Positions 29,781 through 40,128 are shown, numbered from the stretch's first letter. The stretch: 64,000 nt of DNA from an uncultured Paraburkholderia sp. (GCA_940746715.1 CALNWN010000007.1:186001-250000); one strand, 5' to 3'. Notes: generated by a model not told the origin, from the letters alone. Numbers and translations are program-made.

Positions 29781-30584
29781 ATGAAAGATAAAAAAGAGGT
29801 AGAGGCGCAGGTGACGCGCGGCAGCGCAGCGTCAGAACGGTCTTCTCAGGCGGCCACGACGACCGGGGCCGCGGCGGCGGCCGTAACGGGAGACGGGAGC
29901 GCGGGCGAGCGCAAACCTCGAGAGCCACGCGGTGCACGGCGTAAGCGCGAGACGCGCACCGCCTGCTCGAGGCGGCGCTCGCCCTCGTGGCGACGAAAGG
30001 CGTCGAGCACGTGACCATCAACGAAATCACGGAAGCCGCCGATGTCGGGTTCGGTTCGTTCTATAACCACTTCGATTCGAAGGAGGCTTTGCACGCCGCG
30101 CTTTTCGACTGGGTATTCGAGGACTTCGGCGAACAAGTCGACGCCCTCGTGCGCGGGCTATCCGACCCGGCGGAGGTGGTCGCCGTGGGCGTGCGGCACA
30201 CGCTCATGCGCGTCCGGCGTGAGCCGGTATGGGGGCACTTTTTGATTCGGGAGGGTTTTTCGGAGCGCACTGCAAGATGGCATGGGTAGGCGGCTGAAGC
30301 GCGACAGCGAGGCCGGGATGGCGGCCGGGCGGTTTGCCGTGACCGATCCCTTCATGTGTCATGTGTCGGTAAGGGGTATCGTCCTTGCGGCGATCGCCGC
30401 GGAATTGAGCCATCCCGTCAATGGCCACTTGGGAGTGGAACGGCATGGCGCGCCGGAGCCGGGGGAAGATCGTTTCGCCGAGCGCGCCGCAGTGGTCGTA
30501 TTGCAGGTACTGGGCCTGAATCGCGAGGAGGCGGAATGTGTGGCTCGAGGGCCGTTGCCGGCTGCGGCGCATGTGCCAGATTAG
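29781..30584 (+). pseudogene. TetR family regulator of the efflux operon, frameshifted
   Basis: Frame 3 reads a charged extension and PREPRGARRKRETRT to about 29960. Another frame then gives GVEHVTINEITEAADVGFGS and FYNHFDSKEALHAALFDWVF. After about 30275 a third segment gives MAAGRFAVTDPFMCHVSVRG to the stop at 30582. The HTH and effector domains are recognisable but split. It is a close paralogue of the intact TetR at 22692. It stands divergent from the adaptor-pump-OM operon, the standard arrangement of an efflux repressor, and has decayed along with it. Confidence 0.82.
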
Positions 30585-30627
30585 CGGGGCCCGCTGACCG
30601 TATCACCAACCTGTTTCGTGGCTCCCG

Positions 30628-31773
30628 CTAGAGGCCGGGCGGGCGGCGCGGCGATGCGTCGTCCTGCCGGTCCGCATAAAGCGCGCTGGCCAGATAGCGT
30701 CGACGCACCTCGCGCAACGCGGTCACGAGGATGGCGCTGACGGGAAGCGCGAGCAATACGCCAAAGAAGCCAAACATCTGGCCGAACGCCAGCAGCGCAA
30801 AGATCACCGCGAGCGGATGCAGACCGATGCGTTCCCCGATGAGCCGAGGCGTAAGAAACGCCGTCTCGAGCACTTGCCCGATCCCATAGATCAACGCCAC
30901 CACACCGAACCCATACCAGTCGCCGAATTGGAGCAACGCGGCGAGCATCGCGAGTACGAGCCCCGTGGCGAAGCCGACATAAGGGATGAAGACCGCAAGC
31001 CCGGTAAACAGACCGACGGGCAACGCAACGCCCAACCCGGCGAGGCCCAGCGCGATCGGATAGAACGTTGCGAGCACAACCATGACGAGCAACTGGCCAC
31101 GCAGATATTGCGACAGCATCTGGTCCATCTCAGTCACGAGCGCACGCGTTTTGCCGAGCCACGGCCGCGGCACGAGACTTTCGATCCGGGCCAAGACCTT
31201 GCGCCTGTCGTAGAGCAGGTAGTACAGCACGAGCGGTACCACGACGACGTTGCCCACCACGGTGACCAATGCACTGCCGCCCGTGCGCACATAGCGCCAG
31301 GCTGCGAGTTCAATCGATTGCCCGCCGCCTGCGAGCCGGCTCGTCAGTATGTTACGCAAGCTCGACAAATCGAAGGACCTCGCGAGGCCGAACAGCCCAA
31401 GCTTCGGCTGCAGCCATGCATTGATCCTTGCCGTGAATCCTGGAATTTGCGAAGCAAGCGCCGGCAGCTCCTTTTGAATCACCGCGAACACGAGCAGGCC
31501 AAGCGACACAATGACCGACGCAAACAACAGCATCATGGCGAGCGCCGCAAGCGTGCGTGGAACCCGCCGACGGACCAGCCATTCAACACCGGGCTGGAGC
31601 ATGTACGCGATCAGGCCGCCAAGCAGAAACGGCGTCAGCACAGGACGCAAGATCCACATCAGAACGCCCGCCCCGACTGCGAGGGCGCCCCAGAGCATTG
31701 CCTGCCGCTGATAGGAGTTGAGTCGTGCACGCTCATGCTGCGGCTCGCGCACTGCGGGGGAATTCGTCGACAT
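30628..31773 (-). CDS. AI-2E family transporter (PerM/TqsA-like)
   Basis: A complete 381-aa integral membrane protein. An N-terminal pair of helices (LWGALAVGAGVLMWILRPVL, LLGGLIAYMLQPGVEWLVRR) is followed by the long soluble-amphipathic segment and the C-terminal helix cluster LLVMVVLATFYPIALGLAGL and FTGLAVFIPYVGFATGLVLA. FLTPRLIGERIGLHPLAVIF is the family signature. Members export autoinducer-2 or act as Na+/H+ exchangers, and substrate cannot be assigned. It has no obvious operon partner; its 5' side faces the aromatic operon promoter. Confidence 0.87.
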   Translation of the reverse strand: MSTNSPAVREPQHERARLNSYQRQAMLWGALAVGAGVLMWILRPVLTPFLLGGLIAYMLQPGVEWLVRRRVPRTLAALAMMLLFASVIVSLGLLVFAVIQKELPALASQIPGFTARINAWLQPKLGLFGLARSFDLSSLRNILTSRLAGGGQSIELAAWRYVRTGGSALVTVVGNVVVVPLVLYYLLYDRRKVLARIESLVPRPWLGKTRALVTEMDQMLSQYLRGQLLVMVVLATFYPIALGLAGLGVALPVGLFTGLAVFIPYVGFATGLVLAMLAALLQFGDWYGFGVVALIYGIGQVLETAFLTPRLIGERIGLHPLAVIFALLAFGQMFGFFGVLLALPVSAILVTALREVRRRYLASALYADRQDDASPRRPPGL

Positions 31774-31984
31774 CTTCGGGCTCGTGCTTGGCTACCGGGG
31801 CTGTTACTTCGGACAAGTGCGCGGCGACCGTCCGGCTCGGCGTCGGCGCAAGATGCGATATATAACACACAAATGATGATGTAATCAAGTATGACAATTC
31901 CATTGAATTGAATGCATGCGAGCATCCGCGGACCGAGCCACCTCAAGCGGATGCCGCCGCGCGTGTGCGAGCGCGATCCGCTAT

Positions 31985-32024
31985 TTGACAAAACTATCAT
32001 CAATGACTTTAATGTCATCAATGA
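31985..32024 (+). promoter_or_regulatory. Sigma-70 promoter with two TCATCAATGA palindromic repeats
   Basis: TTGACA (31985-31990), a 17-bp spacer and TTTAAT (32008-32013) form a near-consensus sigma-70 promoter about 60 bp before GTG 32074. TCATCAATGA occurs at 31997-32006, inside the spacer, and at 32015-32024, just downstream of the -10. Each copy is itself a dyad (TCAT-CA-ATGA), and the copies are 18 bp apart. This is the geometry of a repressor site blocking RNA polymerase. No regulator gene is adjacent, so the binding protein is unknown. Confidence 0.65.
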
Positions 32025-32073
32025 GCCGAACGATAGATCGGACAAGCAACCATATAGACGAAAGGAGCCAAGC

Positions 32074-33167
32074 GTGGAGACAAGCGCGCATGTTGGCGTT
32101 GCCGGGTTGACTACGACTCAACCCGCGCGTCATCCCCACCCCACGACGAAAGCGTCGGCGTTGTCGTATTTGATCTTCGACCGGCCCGACCTCGAACAAG
32201 CCGAGCGATTTCTCAACGACTTCGGCTTGCAGACGGTGCTGCGAAACGAAGCCAGGCTGTTTTTGCGCGGCACCGGCCGGGCGCCGTTCTGTTATGTCGT
32301 CCGCCACGCGCCGAAGGCGCAGTTCGCCGGCTTCGGATTGCAGGTCGATAGCGAATCGGACCTGCATGCACTGACCAGGCTGCCCGGGGCTACGGAGGTG
32401 GAACGGTCGGACTGGCCAGGCGGCGGATATCGCGTGACGTTGACCGACCCGTCGGGCTTTCGCGTCGATGCGGTCTGGGGCGCTCGCGACGTCGAACCGC
32501 TACCGCATCGGAACGCGCTGCAGTTCAATTCCGTGGACGCTGTGGTCCGCATTAACGACACGCAGCGCCCGCCGGCAAACGCGCCCGATGTCATCAAGCT
32601 AGGCCATGTCGTGCTCGAGTTGGCGGACTTCCAGAAGACGTGCGCGTGGTACACACAGCACTTCGGCTTTATCCCGAGCGATGTGCAGACGCTACCCGAC
32701 GGCTCACTCGCCGTCGCTTTCATGCGATTGGACCTGGGCGGGCGGCCGACCATCACACGCTCGCGTTGGCGCAAGGTTTCGTTCCGAAGTACAGCCATAG
32801 CGCTTTCGAACTGATCGATGCGGACGCGGTCGGCATGGGGCAACGCGTCCTGCGCGAGAAAGGTTGGACGCACGCGTGGGGAATCGGACGCCATATTCTC
32901 GGCAGCCAGATATTCGACTACTGGCAAGACCCGTGGGGCGACAAGCACGAACACTACTGCGACGGCGATCTCTTTACGTCGGACATCCCCACGGGCCTGC
33001 ATGCGGTCAGCTGTGAAGCGATGGCGCAATGGGGACCGGCCATGCCGCGCAGTTTCACCAAGCCCAAGCTCTCGCCGTCGAGCCTGGCCGCTCTCATTCG
33101 CAACCTCCGACGCAGTCCGGATCTGACGGTGAGCAAGCTGCTGACGCTCGCCAAAATCTTCGCCTGA
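32074..33167 (+). pseudogene. Extradiol ring-cleavage dioxygenase-like VOC protein, frameshifted
   Basis: Start GTG 32074 is chosen because of AAAGGAG 6 bases upstream (32061-32067). Two VOC modules follow. The N-terminal one has SALSYLIFDRPDLEQAERFL; the C-terminal one has IKLGHVVLELADFQKTCAWY with the first His ligand. After a one-base frameshift in the G-rich run near 32745, DHHTLALAQGFVPKYSHSAF supplies the second. The third-ligand region is GDKHEHYCDGDLFT. This order matches type I extradiol dioxygenases (catechol/2,3-dihydroxybiphenyl type). A single-base lesion separates the metal ligands, so activity is probably lost. First gene behind the promoter at 31985. Confidence 0.8.
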
Positions 33168-33201
33168 TATCTCCGCATTTCCAAACGATAGAGACTAAGC
33201 C

Positions 33202-34161
33202 ATGTCACTGCATGTTTTGCATTACCGCCATGAAGGTCACGCGCGTTGGGGCGTGGTACGAAACGGCGCTATCACGCCGATTCCCGGCGAATTCACCACG
33301 ACAGCGGAATTTATCGCTGCGAATCCGGTGGAGCGTCTGATTGAACTCGACGGCCCGACAATTCCCGAGTCGGCCGTGCAATGGCTCTCGCCGGTCTCGG
33401 CAAACCAGCAGTTCATCTGTCAAGGTGCGAACTATCGCCAGCACATGATCGAATCCGGCATGGACCCGGATGCGAAGAAATTCAACATGCTATTCACGAA
33501 GGCGACGAGTTGCATCGTCCCCGCCGATTCGCCCCTCGTGAAGCCCTCGCACGTGAGGTTCCTCGATTACGAAATCGAACTCGGTCTCGTGCTCAAGAAG
33601 AACATCACGTCGCGCTGTACGATCGCCGAAGGCGATCTCAGCGAGTACATCGCGGGTGCCGTCATCGTCAACGATTACTCGGCCCGCGATATTCAGATCC
33701 CGCAGATGCAGTTTTACAAGGGCAAGAGCTTTCGCACATTCGGGCCCATCGGGCCCTACCTGTGCTTGCTCGAACGGGCCGACATGGCCATGCTTGGCCA
33801 ACTCGAACTCACGCTCACCGTCAACGGGTCTATCCGGCAACAGGACTCGACCGCGAATCTCGTCTACGGTCCCGCGGAAACGTTGACGGAGATCTCCGGC
33901 GTCCATGACCTTTTCGTCGGGGACCTGCTTTCCACCGGCACGCCGGCGGGCTGTGCGCTGTCCGTGCCTTCGCCGATGAAGCAGCGCCTCCTCGCGGCGG
34001 CCCTGTCCGAGGAAGCCAAATGGAAAATGTTCATGGATATCCAGGCAGCGAGGCCGCAGTACCTGCGCGCTGGCGACGTGGTCGAATCGCGCATCGCGAG
34101 CCGCGACGGGTCCATCGATCTTGGCGTCCAACGCAACGAAGTGGTGGATGAAGCGTCATGA
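33202..34161 (+). CDS. Fumarylacetoacetate hydrolase (FAH) family protein
   Basis: A complete 319-aa enzyme. The C-terminal FAH fold shows LDYEIELGLVLKKN with metal-binding Glu residues, and VIVNDYSARDIQIPQMQFYK followed by GKSFRTFGPIGPYL, the catalytic and metal-binding core. Members hydrolyse or decarboxylate ring-cleavage products (fumarylpyruvate, 2-oxo-hydroxy acids). Its position directly after an extradiol dioxygenase fits hydrolysis of a meta-cleavage product. Its TGA overlaps the ATG of the acyl-CoA synthetase (ATGA). It is intact although both neighbours are broken. Confidence 0.85.
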   Translation: MSLHVLHYRHEGHARWGVVRNGAITPIPGEFTTTAEFIAANPVERLIELDGPTIPESAVQWLSPVSANQQFICQGANYRQHMIESGMDPDAKKFNMLFTKATSCIVPADSPLVKPSHVRFLDYEIELGLVLKKNITSRCTIAEGDLSEYIAGAVIVNDYSARDIQIPQMQFYKGKSFRTFGPIGPYLCLLERADMAMLGQLELTLTVNGSIRQQDSTANLVYGPAETLTEISGVHDLFVGDLLSTGTPAGCALSVPSPMKQRLLAAALSEEAKWKMFMDIQAARPQYLRAGDVVESRIASRDGSIDLGVQRNEVVDEAS

Positions 34162-36109
34162 CTGCCCAAGGGATCGTGAGCCGAGATGACGTCCTTGCCC
34201 TCGAGGCGCAAGGGGTGCCCGAGGATCTGCCTGTCAGCACCTACGAAATGATCTGCCGTGGTGCTGCGATCGATCCGTCCGCGCCAGCGCTTTCGGTTTT
34301 TATGACCGCCGACGTTTATCGAAACGCCGAATGCTGGACCTATGGCGAACTGGTTCGTGACATCACTCGAACGGCGAACGCCTTCACCCGGCTTGGAGTC
34401 ACGTCGCAATCCGTGCGCTTACGTGTTGCCCAACTTGCCAGAGACGCATTTCGTCATCTGGGGCGGACAGGCAGCGGGTATTACGTGCGCAATCAACCCA
34501 CTGCTCGAAGGCGAGGCAATGGCCGATCTGCTCAATGCAGCCGGGGCCGAAGTGCTCGTCACACTGGCGCCGTTTCTGCACTCGGATACCTGGCAGAAAG
34601 TTCACGCGATCCTCGATCGGCTGCCGATGCTCAAGCATCTCGTATTGGTCAATCTGGCCGATGGGATGCCCGGTCAAATGAAGTCCGCTGCACGCATGCT
34701 GGCCCGCGGCGAAGTGAGCCGATTGCACGGCGAGGGCGGCCTGCGCGCGGCGGTCCCCGCCGGAATCGAATTGCACGATTTCACGAGGGCGATCGAACGC
34801 GAATCCGGTACGGGGCTGCTGGGCAACCGGCGCTTCCAGCGGGACGATCTATCGTCGTTTTTCAGCACGGGCGGTACGACAGGGCGCCCGAAGATCGCGA
34901 TGCGCCGGCATGGAAATGAGGTCGCCAATGCATGGAGTACCTCGCGATTCCTTGGCGAAAGTATGGGACCCGGCAAAACGATCTTTTGCGGCCTGCCGCT
35001 GTTTCATGTCAATGCGGTCATGGCGACCGGGCTCCTGCCGTTTTCCCAAGGCGCGCATGTCGTGCTCGGAACGCCGCAAGGTTATCGAGGCGAGGGAGTC
35101 ATCAAGCGCTTCTGGGAAATCATCGAGCGACACCGCATCAATTTCTTCAGCGGTGTCCCGACGCTTTACGCTTCGCTGCTCGACGTTCCCATCGACGGGT
35201 GCGATATCAGCTCGCTCGAATATGGCCTATGCGGCGCCGCGCCCATGCCTGTCGAAGTCTTCCGCCGATTTCAGGAGCGCACGGGCATCCGCATTCTCGA
35301 ATGCCTACGGGCTTACCGAGGGAACATGCGTGAGCAGCATCAACCCTCCGCTTGGGGAGCGCCGCGTCGGATCGATCGGGCTTCGAATTCCGGGGCAAGA
35401 GATGAAGGCCGTGATGCTGGATGCGCACGGCCGATATCTGCGCGACTGCGAAACTGATGAGACGGGCTTGCTGGTCATCTCAGGCCCCAACGTCTTCGCT
35501 GGATACGCACAGCCGGAGCATAACGAAGGCATTTGGGTCGAACTCGGCGACGGCAAGCGCTGGTTCAACACAGGCGACCTGGGGCGGCGCGACGCTGACG
35601 GTTATTTCTGGCTTACCGGTCGCAAGAAGGACTTGATCATACGGGGCGGCCACAATATCGATCCCGCCACGATCGAGGAGCCGTTGCATCGCCACACGGC
35701 GGTACAGGTAGCCGCGGCGATCGGCCGTCCGGACGCCCACGCCGGGGAGTTGCCGATCGCTTAAGTGCAACTCAAGCCCGGCGCGACGGCAACCGAAAGC
35801 GATCTGGCGGAATTCATGCGCAACGAGATCGGCGAACGGGCGGCATTGCCGAAGGGCATCCGGATCATCGAGACGATGCCGCTGACCGGAGTCGGCAAGA
35901 TCTTCAAGCCTGAGTTGAAGCGCCGGGAGACGGTGGACGCACTGCTTTCGGCGTTCGCCGAGGCCGGAATTGAAGGGGCGCTCGTGCATGCCGTCTAGGA
36001 TCCGGCGCGCGGGACTGTTTTGCAAGTCGAGCTTCGCAGCCGCGAAATGGAGGAGCAGGCGGCGTCTGTGCTCGGCCGGTTTCCCTTCACATTCTCGATT
36101 CTGGCGGAA
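34158..36109 (+). pseudogene. AMP-dependent acyl-CoA synthetase, two frameshifts and two in-frame stops
   Basis: An ANL-superfamily ligase. The start (GIVSRDDVLALEAQGVPEDL) breaks near 34405 and resumes as AYVLPNLPETHFVIWGGQAA. The P-loop FFSTGGTTGRPKIAMRRHG follows, then a shift near 35300 to AYGLTEGTC (A5 motif), and WFNTGDLGRRDADGYFWLTG with RKKDLIIRGGHNIDP (A7/A8). TAA at 35762 replaces a Tyr codon, and TAG at 35996 precedes DPARGTVLQVELRSREM, still homologous. The catalytic lysine region MPLTGVGKIFKPEL lies between the two stops. The 3' end is approximate, near FPFTF about 36090. It would have activated a carboxylic acid product of the pathway. Confidence 0.83.
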
Positions 36110-36381
36110 CAGGCAACTGTGGAAGAGGCGTCGGAGGACCGTAAAGGGATGGTTCCTCAGTGCTTCAGCAGGCGTCTTCCCGCGTGCGCGGAAGCAGTTG
36201 ATGGCGGACATCGCTCGATGCCCGTCGAGCGAGCCGTTTGCGAGGACGAGCGAATAGCGGGACATCGTACGGCAATGCATATCGCGATCTATCCGTTTTC
36301 GCGACGCAATGTATCAATTAGGATCACTGATAAAAATAGAATCGATTCGACGACTATTTGAAGTATCGAAAAGGAGGAGAC

Positions 36382-37122
36382 ATGACGCATCACAAGTTGG
36401 CCCGCCTCACGGTTGGCATCGCCTTTTGCATGGGATCAGCTGCCCTGAGCCAACATGCAATGGCCCAGTCTGCCGGCAGCATAACCGTGTCGGCAGGTTG
36501 GCTGCATGTCGCGCCGCAAGGCAACGCAACGCCCTTGACCGTGGAAAGCGTAGGAGGAGTGGCGGTCAATCAGGAAGTGGCCAGTAGCGGTGCGCACGCG
36601 ACGTCGACCGATACGGTGGGATTTACCACGGAGTACTACATTACTGACAACATCGGAGCGGCCATGCTTTTTGGTTTGCCGCTGAAGGTGGATCTGGTGG
36701 GCGACGGGTCACTGGGGAAGTATGGCAACCTGGGCTCAACCAGACCGATGCCGCCCGCTCTGGTTTTTCGATATCACCTGTTTTCTGCCGCGACGAAGTT
36801 CCGCCCGTTCGTGGGATTAGGGGTGAATTACACATGGTTCACTCAGGTCCGGCCGACCAACAGCCAGTTCATTACCGATAGCTTCGGTCCGGGCGGTTCG
36901 GCGCGCGCGACGCTCAGTTCGTCATGGAACCCCGTGTTCGAGGTCGGCGCGAGCTATTCCATCAGCGAGCACTGGTCGGTAGGCGCCACGCTCGATTACA
37001 TCCCAGTGAAGGCCAGGCTGACGTTGTACGGGCAGACTGCCGCGGGAACGCAGATTGTTTCAAAATCGACACTGCGACTCCATCCGCTTAGCGCGTTCCT
37101 GAACGTTGCCTATACATTTTAA
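36382..37122 (+). CDS. ompW: OmpW family outer-membrane protein
   Basis: 246 aa from ATG 36382, preceded by a strong GGAGGAG (36373-36379). A signal peptide ends SQHAMAQS. The mature protein is an eight-stranded beta-barrel pattern: GSITVSAGWLHVAPQGNATP at the start, TDTVGFTTEYYITDNIGAAM, FRPFVGLGVNYTWFTQVRPT, and a C-terminal strand ending FLNVAYTF with the terminal Phe recognised by the BAM machinery. OmpW proteins carry small hydrophobic molecules across the outer membrane. Four bases separate it from the molybdenum enzyme gene, so uptake of that enzyme's substrate is a reasonable inference. Intact. Confidence 0.87.
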   Translation: MTHHKLARLTVGIAFCMGSAALSQHAMAQSAGSITVSAGWLHVAPQGNATPLTVESVGGVAVNQEVASSGAHATSTDTVGFTTEYYITDNIGAAMLFGLPLKVDLVGDGSLGKYGNLGSTRPMPPALVFRYHLFSAATKFRPFVGLGVNYTWFTQVRPTNSQFITDSFGPGGSARATLSSSWNPVFEVGASYSISEHWSVGATLDYIPVKARLTLYGQTAAGTQIVSKSTLRLHPLSAFLNVAYTF

Positions 37123-37125
37123 TGC

Positions 37126-40119
37126 ATGATGGATCGAACGATGAAACGTCAGGCTCTCAAGACCATTTTGTTCGCGTTGCCCAAGGTCCTTGACCTGACG
37201 GCACGCCGTTTCCCGATGTATCGCGCTCGTCTCAAGGAGAGAAATCTGGTTGCATGGATCGGATTGATGGACGAAAGCATCGGCCGGGTTATCGAGTTCA
37301 GGAACGGCCGTATTCGATCGCACGCCGCCAGGCGTGCACGGTCCGACGTGCGCATGGCCTTCAAGGATGTCGCCACGGCTTTGAAATTTCTCTCACCCAA
37401 TCCCGACCAGGGAGAAATCATCCACGCCGCCAAGAATTTCAAGGTGGTAACCGAGGGCGAGGATGAGCTGCTCGTCTGGCTCATGCAAACACTGGCCATG
37501 ATGCAGACCGTCGCCCTGTCGATTGGCACCCCCATGCAAGACGGTACTCGCCGGTATACGACCTGCACGAACGGCGGGCCGCTGTACGTGTACGTCAAAA
37601 ACGGGCGTATCGTTCGCGTCACTCCCATCGAATTTGATGATCGCGATGCGGCTAGCTGGGTGATCGAGGCACGCGGCCGGCGCTTCTCGCCACCGCGACG
37701 CGCATTGGTGGCCCCCCATGCGTTGACTCTCAAGTCGCTCGTCTACTCCGACAAGCGCATTCTCCATCCGATGAAGCGGGTCGATTTCGATCCAGACGGT
37801 GAACGCAATCCTCAGAACCGTGGCAAGTCGGGATATGTGCGTATCAGTTGGGACGAGGCGCTCGATATCGTCGCCAAAGAGATCAATCGGCAAAAGCGCG
37901 TTCACGGTCAGGGCTCCATTACGTTCCCGATGTCGTCGCACCATCAGTGGGGCAACGTAGGCTACTACTTGAGCGCATTGACACGCTTTGCCAACCTGAT
38001 CGGCTTTACCCGCGTGGCCGCCAATCCGGACAGCTGGGAGGAGTGGTACTGGGGGGCCATGCATCACTTCGGCAACTCGATGCGCATTGGGGTGCCAGCC
38101 GGCTATGGCGACGTGGAGGACGCCCTCAAGGAAGCGGAGATGATCGTCTTCTGGTCGTGCGATCCGGAGAGCACCAATGGCGCCTACGTGGGCTTCGAGG
38201 GCACGCCGCGCCGTTTGTGGGCCAAGGAACTCGGGCTGCAATTCGTGCATATTGATCCGCACTGCAATCCCACGGCTCAGTTGCTCGGTGGCCGCTGGAT
38301 TCCGATCCGCCCGCAAACCGATGCGGCGTTGGCCACAGCGGTCATGTACGTGTGGACGGTGGAGGGTCTGTACGACAGGGAGTATGTAGCTGCCAGAACG
38401 ACCGGCTTCGAGCAGTGGCGCGCGTATTTGCTGGGCGAAACAGACGGCATTCCCAAAACGCCGGAATGGCAAGAATCGGAAACGGGCGTGCCGGCCAAGG
38501 ACGCTCGCGCATTAGCACGCCTGTGGGGAAACAGGAAGGTTCATCTGGCCGTCGGGATGACGGGCGCGGGATTTGGCGGCGCCGGCCGAGGCGCCACCGG
38601 TGCGCAATGGGCGCGCTGCATGGTCATGATGATGGCCATGCAGGGCTGGGGCAAACCGGGCGTCAACTTCGGTTGCCTCGAAGTAGGGGTGCCTCACGAT
38701 CTGCATTTCTACTTTCCAGGCTACGCGGATGGCGGCATTTCAGACGATCTCGCCTGGACGGGCAACGCGGTGAACAACTATCAACGCATGCCCCACATCT
38801 TGACCCTGAACCCGGTCAAGCAAATGGTGCCACGGCAGCAGTTGCCGGAAGCCATCATCGACGGCCATGCCACGGGTTATCTCTGGGATGGGATGTTGCA
38901 GGAAGCGCAGTTTGCGCCGTTCAGCTATCCCATGCCCGGTTACTCGCCGATCCATATGATCTATCGCTACGGCGGGTCGGCGCTGAGCACCGTGACGAAT
39001 TCCGGCCGCTGGACGGAGGCTTACCGGCACCCGAGCATCGAATTCGTCGTCAATCAGTCCATCTGGATGGAAGGTGAGGCGCAGTTCGCCGATGTGATCT
39101 TGCCGGCATGTACGGCATTGGAGCGCTGGGATATCGGTGAGTGGTCGAATTCCGGCGGCTACGCGCACCATGGGTTCGGCACCGTCAACCATCGCGTACT
39201 GACGATGCAGCATAAGTGCATCGAGCCTTTAGGCGAATCGCGTTCCGACTACGATATTTTCACTGCGATCCTGACGCGGCTAGGCTTGGGCGGCGTATTC
39301 ACAGAAGGGTGTAGCGAACTGAATTGGGTCAAGCGGGTTTTCGACTCATCCGATCTGCCTGACCACGTGTCGTGGCGCGAGTTTTGCCGAAAGGGCTATT
39401 ACGTCGTGCCGTCCGAGAAGCCCGAACTTCGTCATCCCGTGGACATGCGTTGGTTCGCGCAGGGCCGCCGAAAGGACTTGCACGAACCGCATCCATTGCC
39501 GTCCCAGTTCGCCGAAAAGTTCGGTGAGGGCTTGCAGACGCCAAGCGGAAAATTCGAGTTCGTGCCGGAGTTACTCGAGCGGCACACTGCGAACAACCCG
39601 GAAAGGCCGCCGCTCAATCGATACATCCCGTCGTGGGAGGGTTTGCGTTCCGAGCTCGCGCAACGCTACCCGTTGCAGTTGATCGCGACGCACAGCCGCT
39701 ACAGTTTCCATACCCACTGCGACGGCAAGCGTTCGGCGGTCAATAGTATTGACGACCATCGCGCGCTGATCGGAGGCCACCGCTTCTGGTTGTTGAGGCT
39801 GAGCCCAACAGACGCCGCCGCTCGCGGCATTGCCCATCGAGACCTCGTCAAGGTGCATAACGATCGCGGCGCCGTGATCTGCGCCGCCGACGTTTCGCCG
39901 CTGGTGCGCGCTGGAGTGGTCAAGTCCTACGAGGCGAGCGCTGAATTCGAACTCGTCGAGATTGGCGGCGAGCAGGTTGAAATCGGCGGTTGCATGAACA
40001 TGCTCACACCTGATCGGCCGCAAACCGCTGGCACGAGCAGCATGAGCCCGAATTCCTGCCTGGTGCAGGTTGAAAAGTGGCGAGGCACCGACGCGTTTCT
40101 GCTCAGCCGCGCAGCGTGA
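37126..40119 (+). CDS. Transhydroxylase-like molybdopterin enzyme, large subunit, with N-terminal SCP2-like domain
   Basis: A 997-aa DMSO-reductase-family protein. From residue about 143 (TNGGPLYVYVKNGRIVRVTP) to the end it matches, as I remember it, pyrogallol-phloroglucinol transhydroxylase AthL. SSHHQWGNVGY has His272 (AthL His144), and NPDSWEEWYW has Asp302, Ser303 (expected Mo ligand) and Trp304. YFPGYADGGISDD has Tyr533, the probable Tyr404 equivalent. The AthL Arg after GNVGY is Tyr here. Like AthL there is no N-terminal FeS motif. Residues about 30-130 (MDESIGRVIEFRNGRIRSHA, FKDVATALKFLSPNP) resemble an SCP2 lipid-binding domain and are absent from AthL. Start ATG 37126 or 37129. Intact; substrate unknown. 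Confidence 0.82.
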   Translation: MMDRTMKRQALKTILFALPKVLDLTARRFPMYRARLKERNLVAWIGLMDESIGRVIEFRNGRIRSHAARRARSDVRMAFKDVATALKFLSPNPDQGEIIHAAKNFKVVTEGEDELLVWLMQTLAMMQTVALSIGTPMQDGTRRYTTCTNGGPLYVYVKNGRIVRVTPIEFDDRDAASWVIEARGRRFSPPRRALVAPHALTLKSLVYSDKRILHPMKRVDFDPDGERNPQNRGKSGYVRISWDEALDIVAKEINRQKRVHGQGSITFPMSSHHQWGNVGYYLSALTRFANLIGFTRVAANPDSWEEWYWGAMHHFGNSMRIGVPAGYGDVEDALKEAEMIVFWSCDPESTNGAYVGFEGTPRRLWAKELGLQFVHIDPHCNPTAQLLGGRWIPIRPQTDAALATAVMYVWTVEGLYDREYVAARTTGFEQWRAYLLGETDGIPKTPEWQESETGVPAKDARALARLWGNRKVHLAVGMTGAGFGGAGRGATGAQWARCMVMMMAMQGWGKPGVNFGCLEVGVPHDLHFYFPGYADGGISDDLAWTGNAVNNYQRMPHILTLNPVKQMVPRQQLPEAIIDGHATGYLWDGMLQEAQFAPFSYPMPGYSPIHMIYRYGGSALSTVTNSGRWTEAYRHPSIEFVVNQSIWMEGEAQFADVILPACTALERWDIGEWSNSGGYAHHGFGTVNHRVLTMQHKCIEPLGESRSDYDIFTAILTRLGLGGVFTEGCSELNWVKRVFDSSDLPDHVSWREFCRKGYYVVPSEKPELRHPVDMRWFAQGRRKDLHEPHPLPSQFAEKFGEGLQTPSGKFEFVPELLERHTANNPERPPLNRYIPSWEGLRSELAQRYPLQLIATHSRYSFHTHCDGKRSAVNSIDDHRALIGGHRFWLLRLSPTDAAARGIAHRDLVKVHNDRGAVICAADVSPLVRAGVVKSYEASAEFELVEIGGEQVEIGGCMNMLTPDRPQTAGTSSMSPNSCLVQVEKWRGTDAFLLSRAA

Positions 40120-40128
40120 GGATTCAGA

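Noticed and set aside
30817..31884. Plus-strand ORF of 355 codons over the AI-2E transporter
   Set aside because: Antisense shadow; Arg/His/Gln-rich composition typical of the complementary strand of membrane-protein genes.
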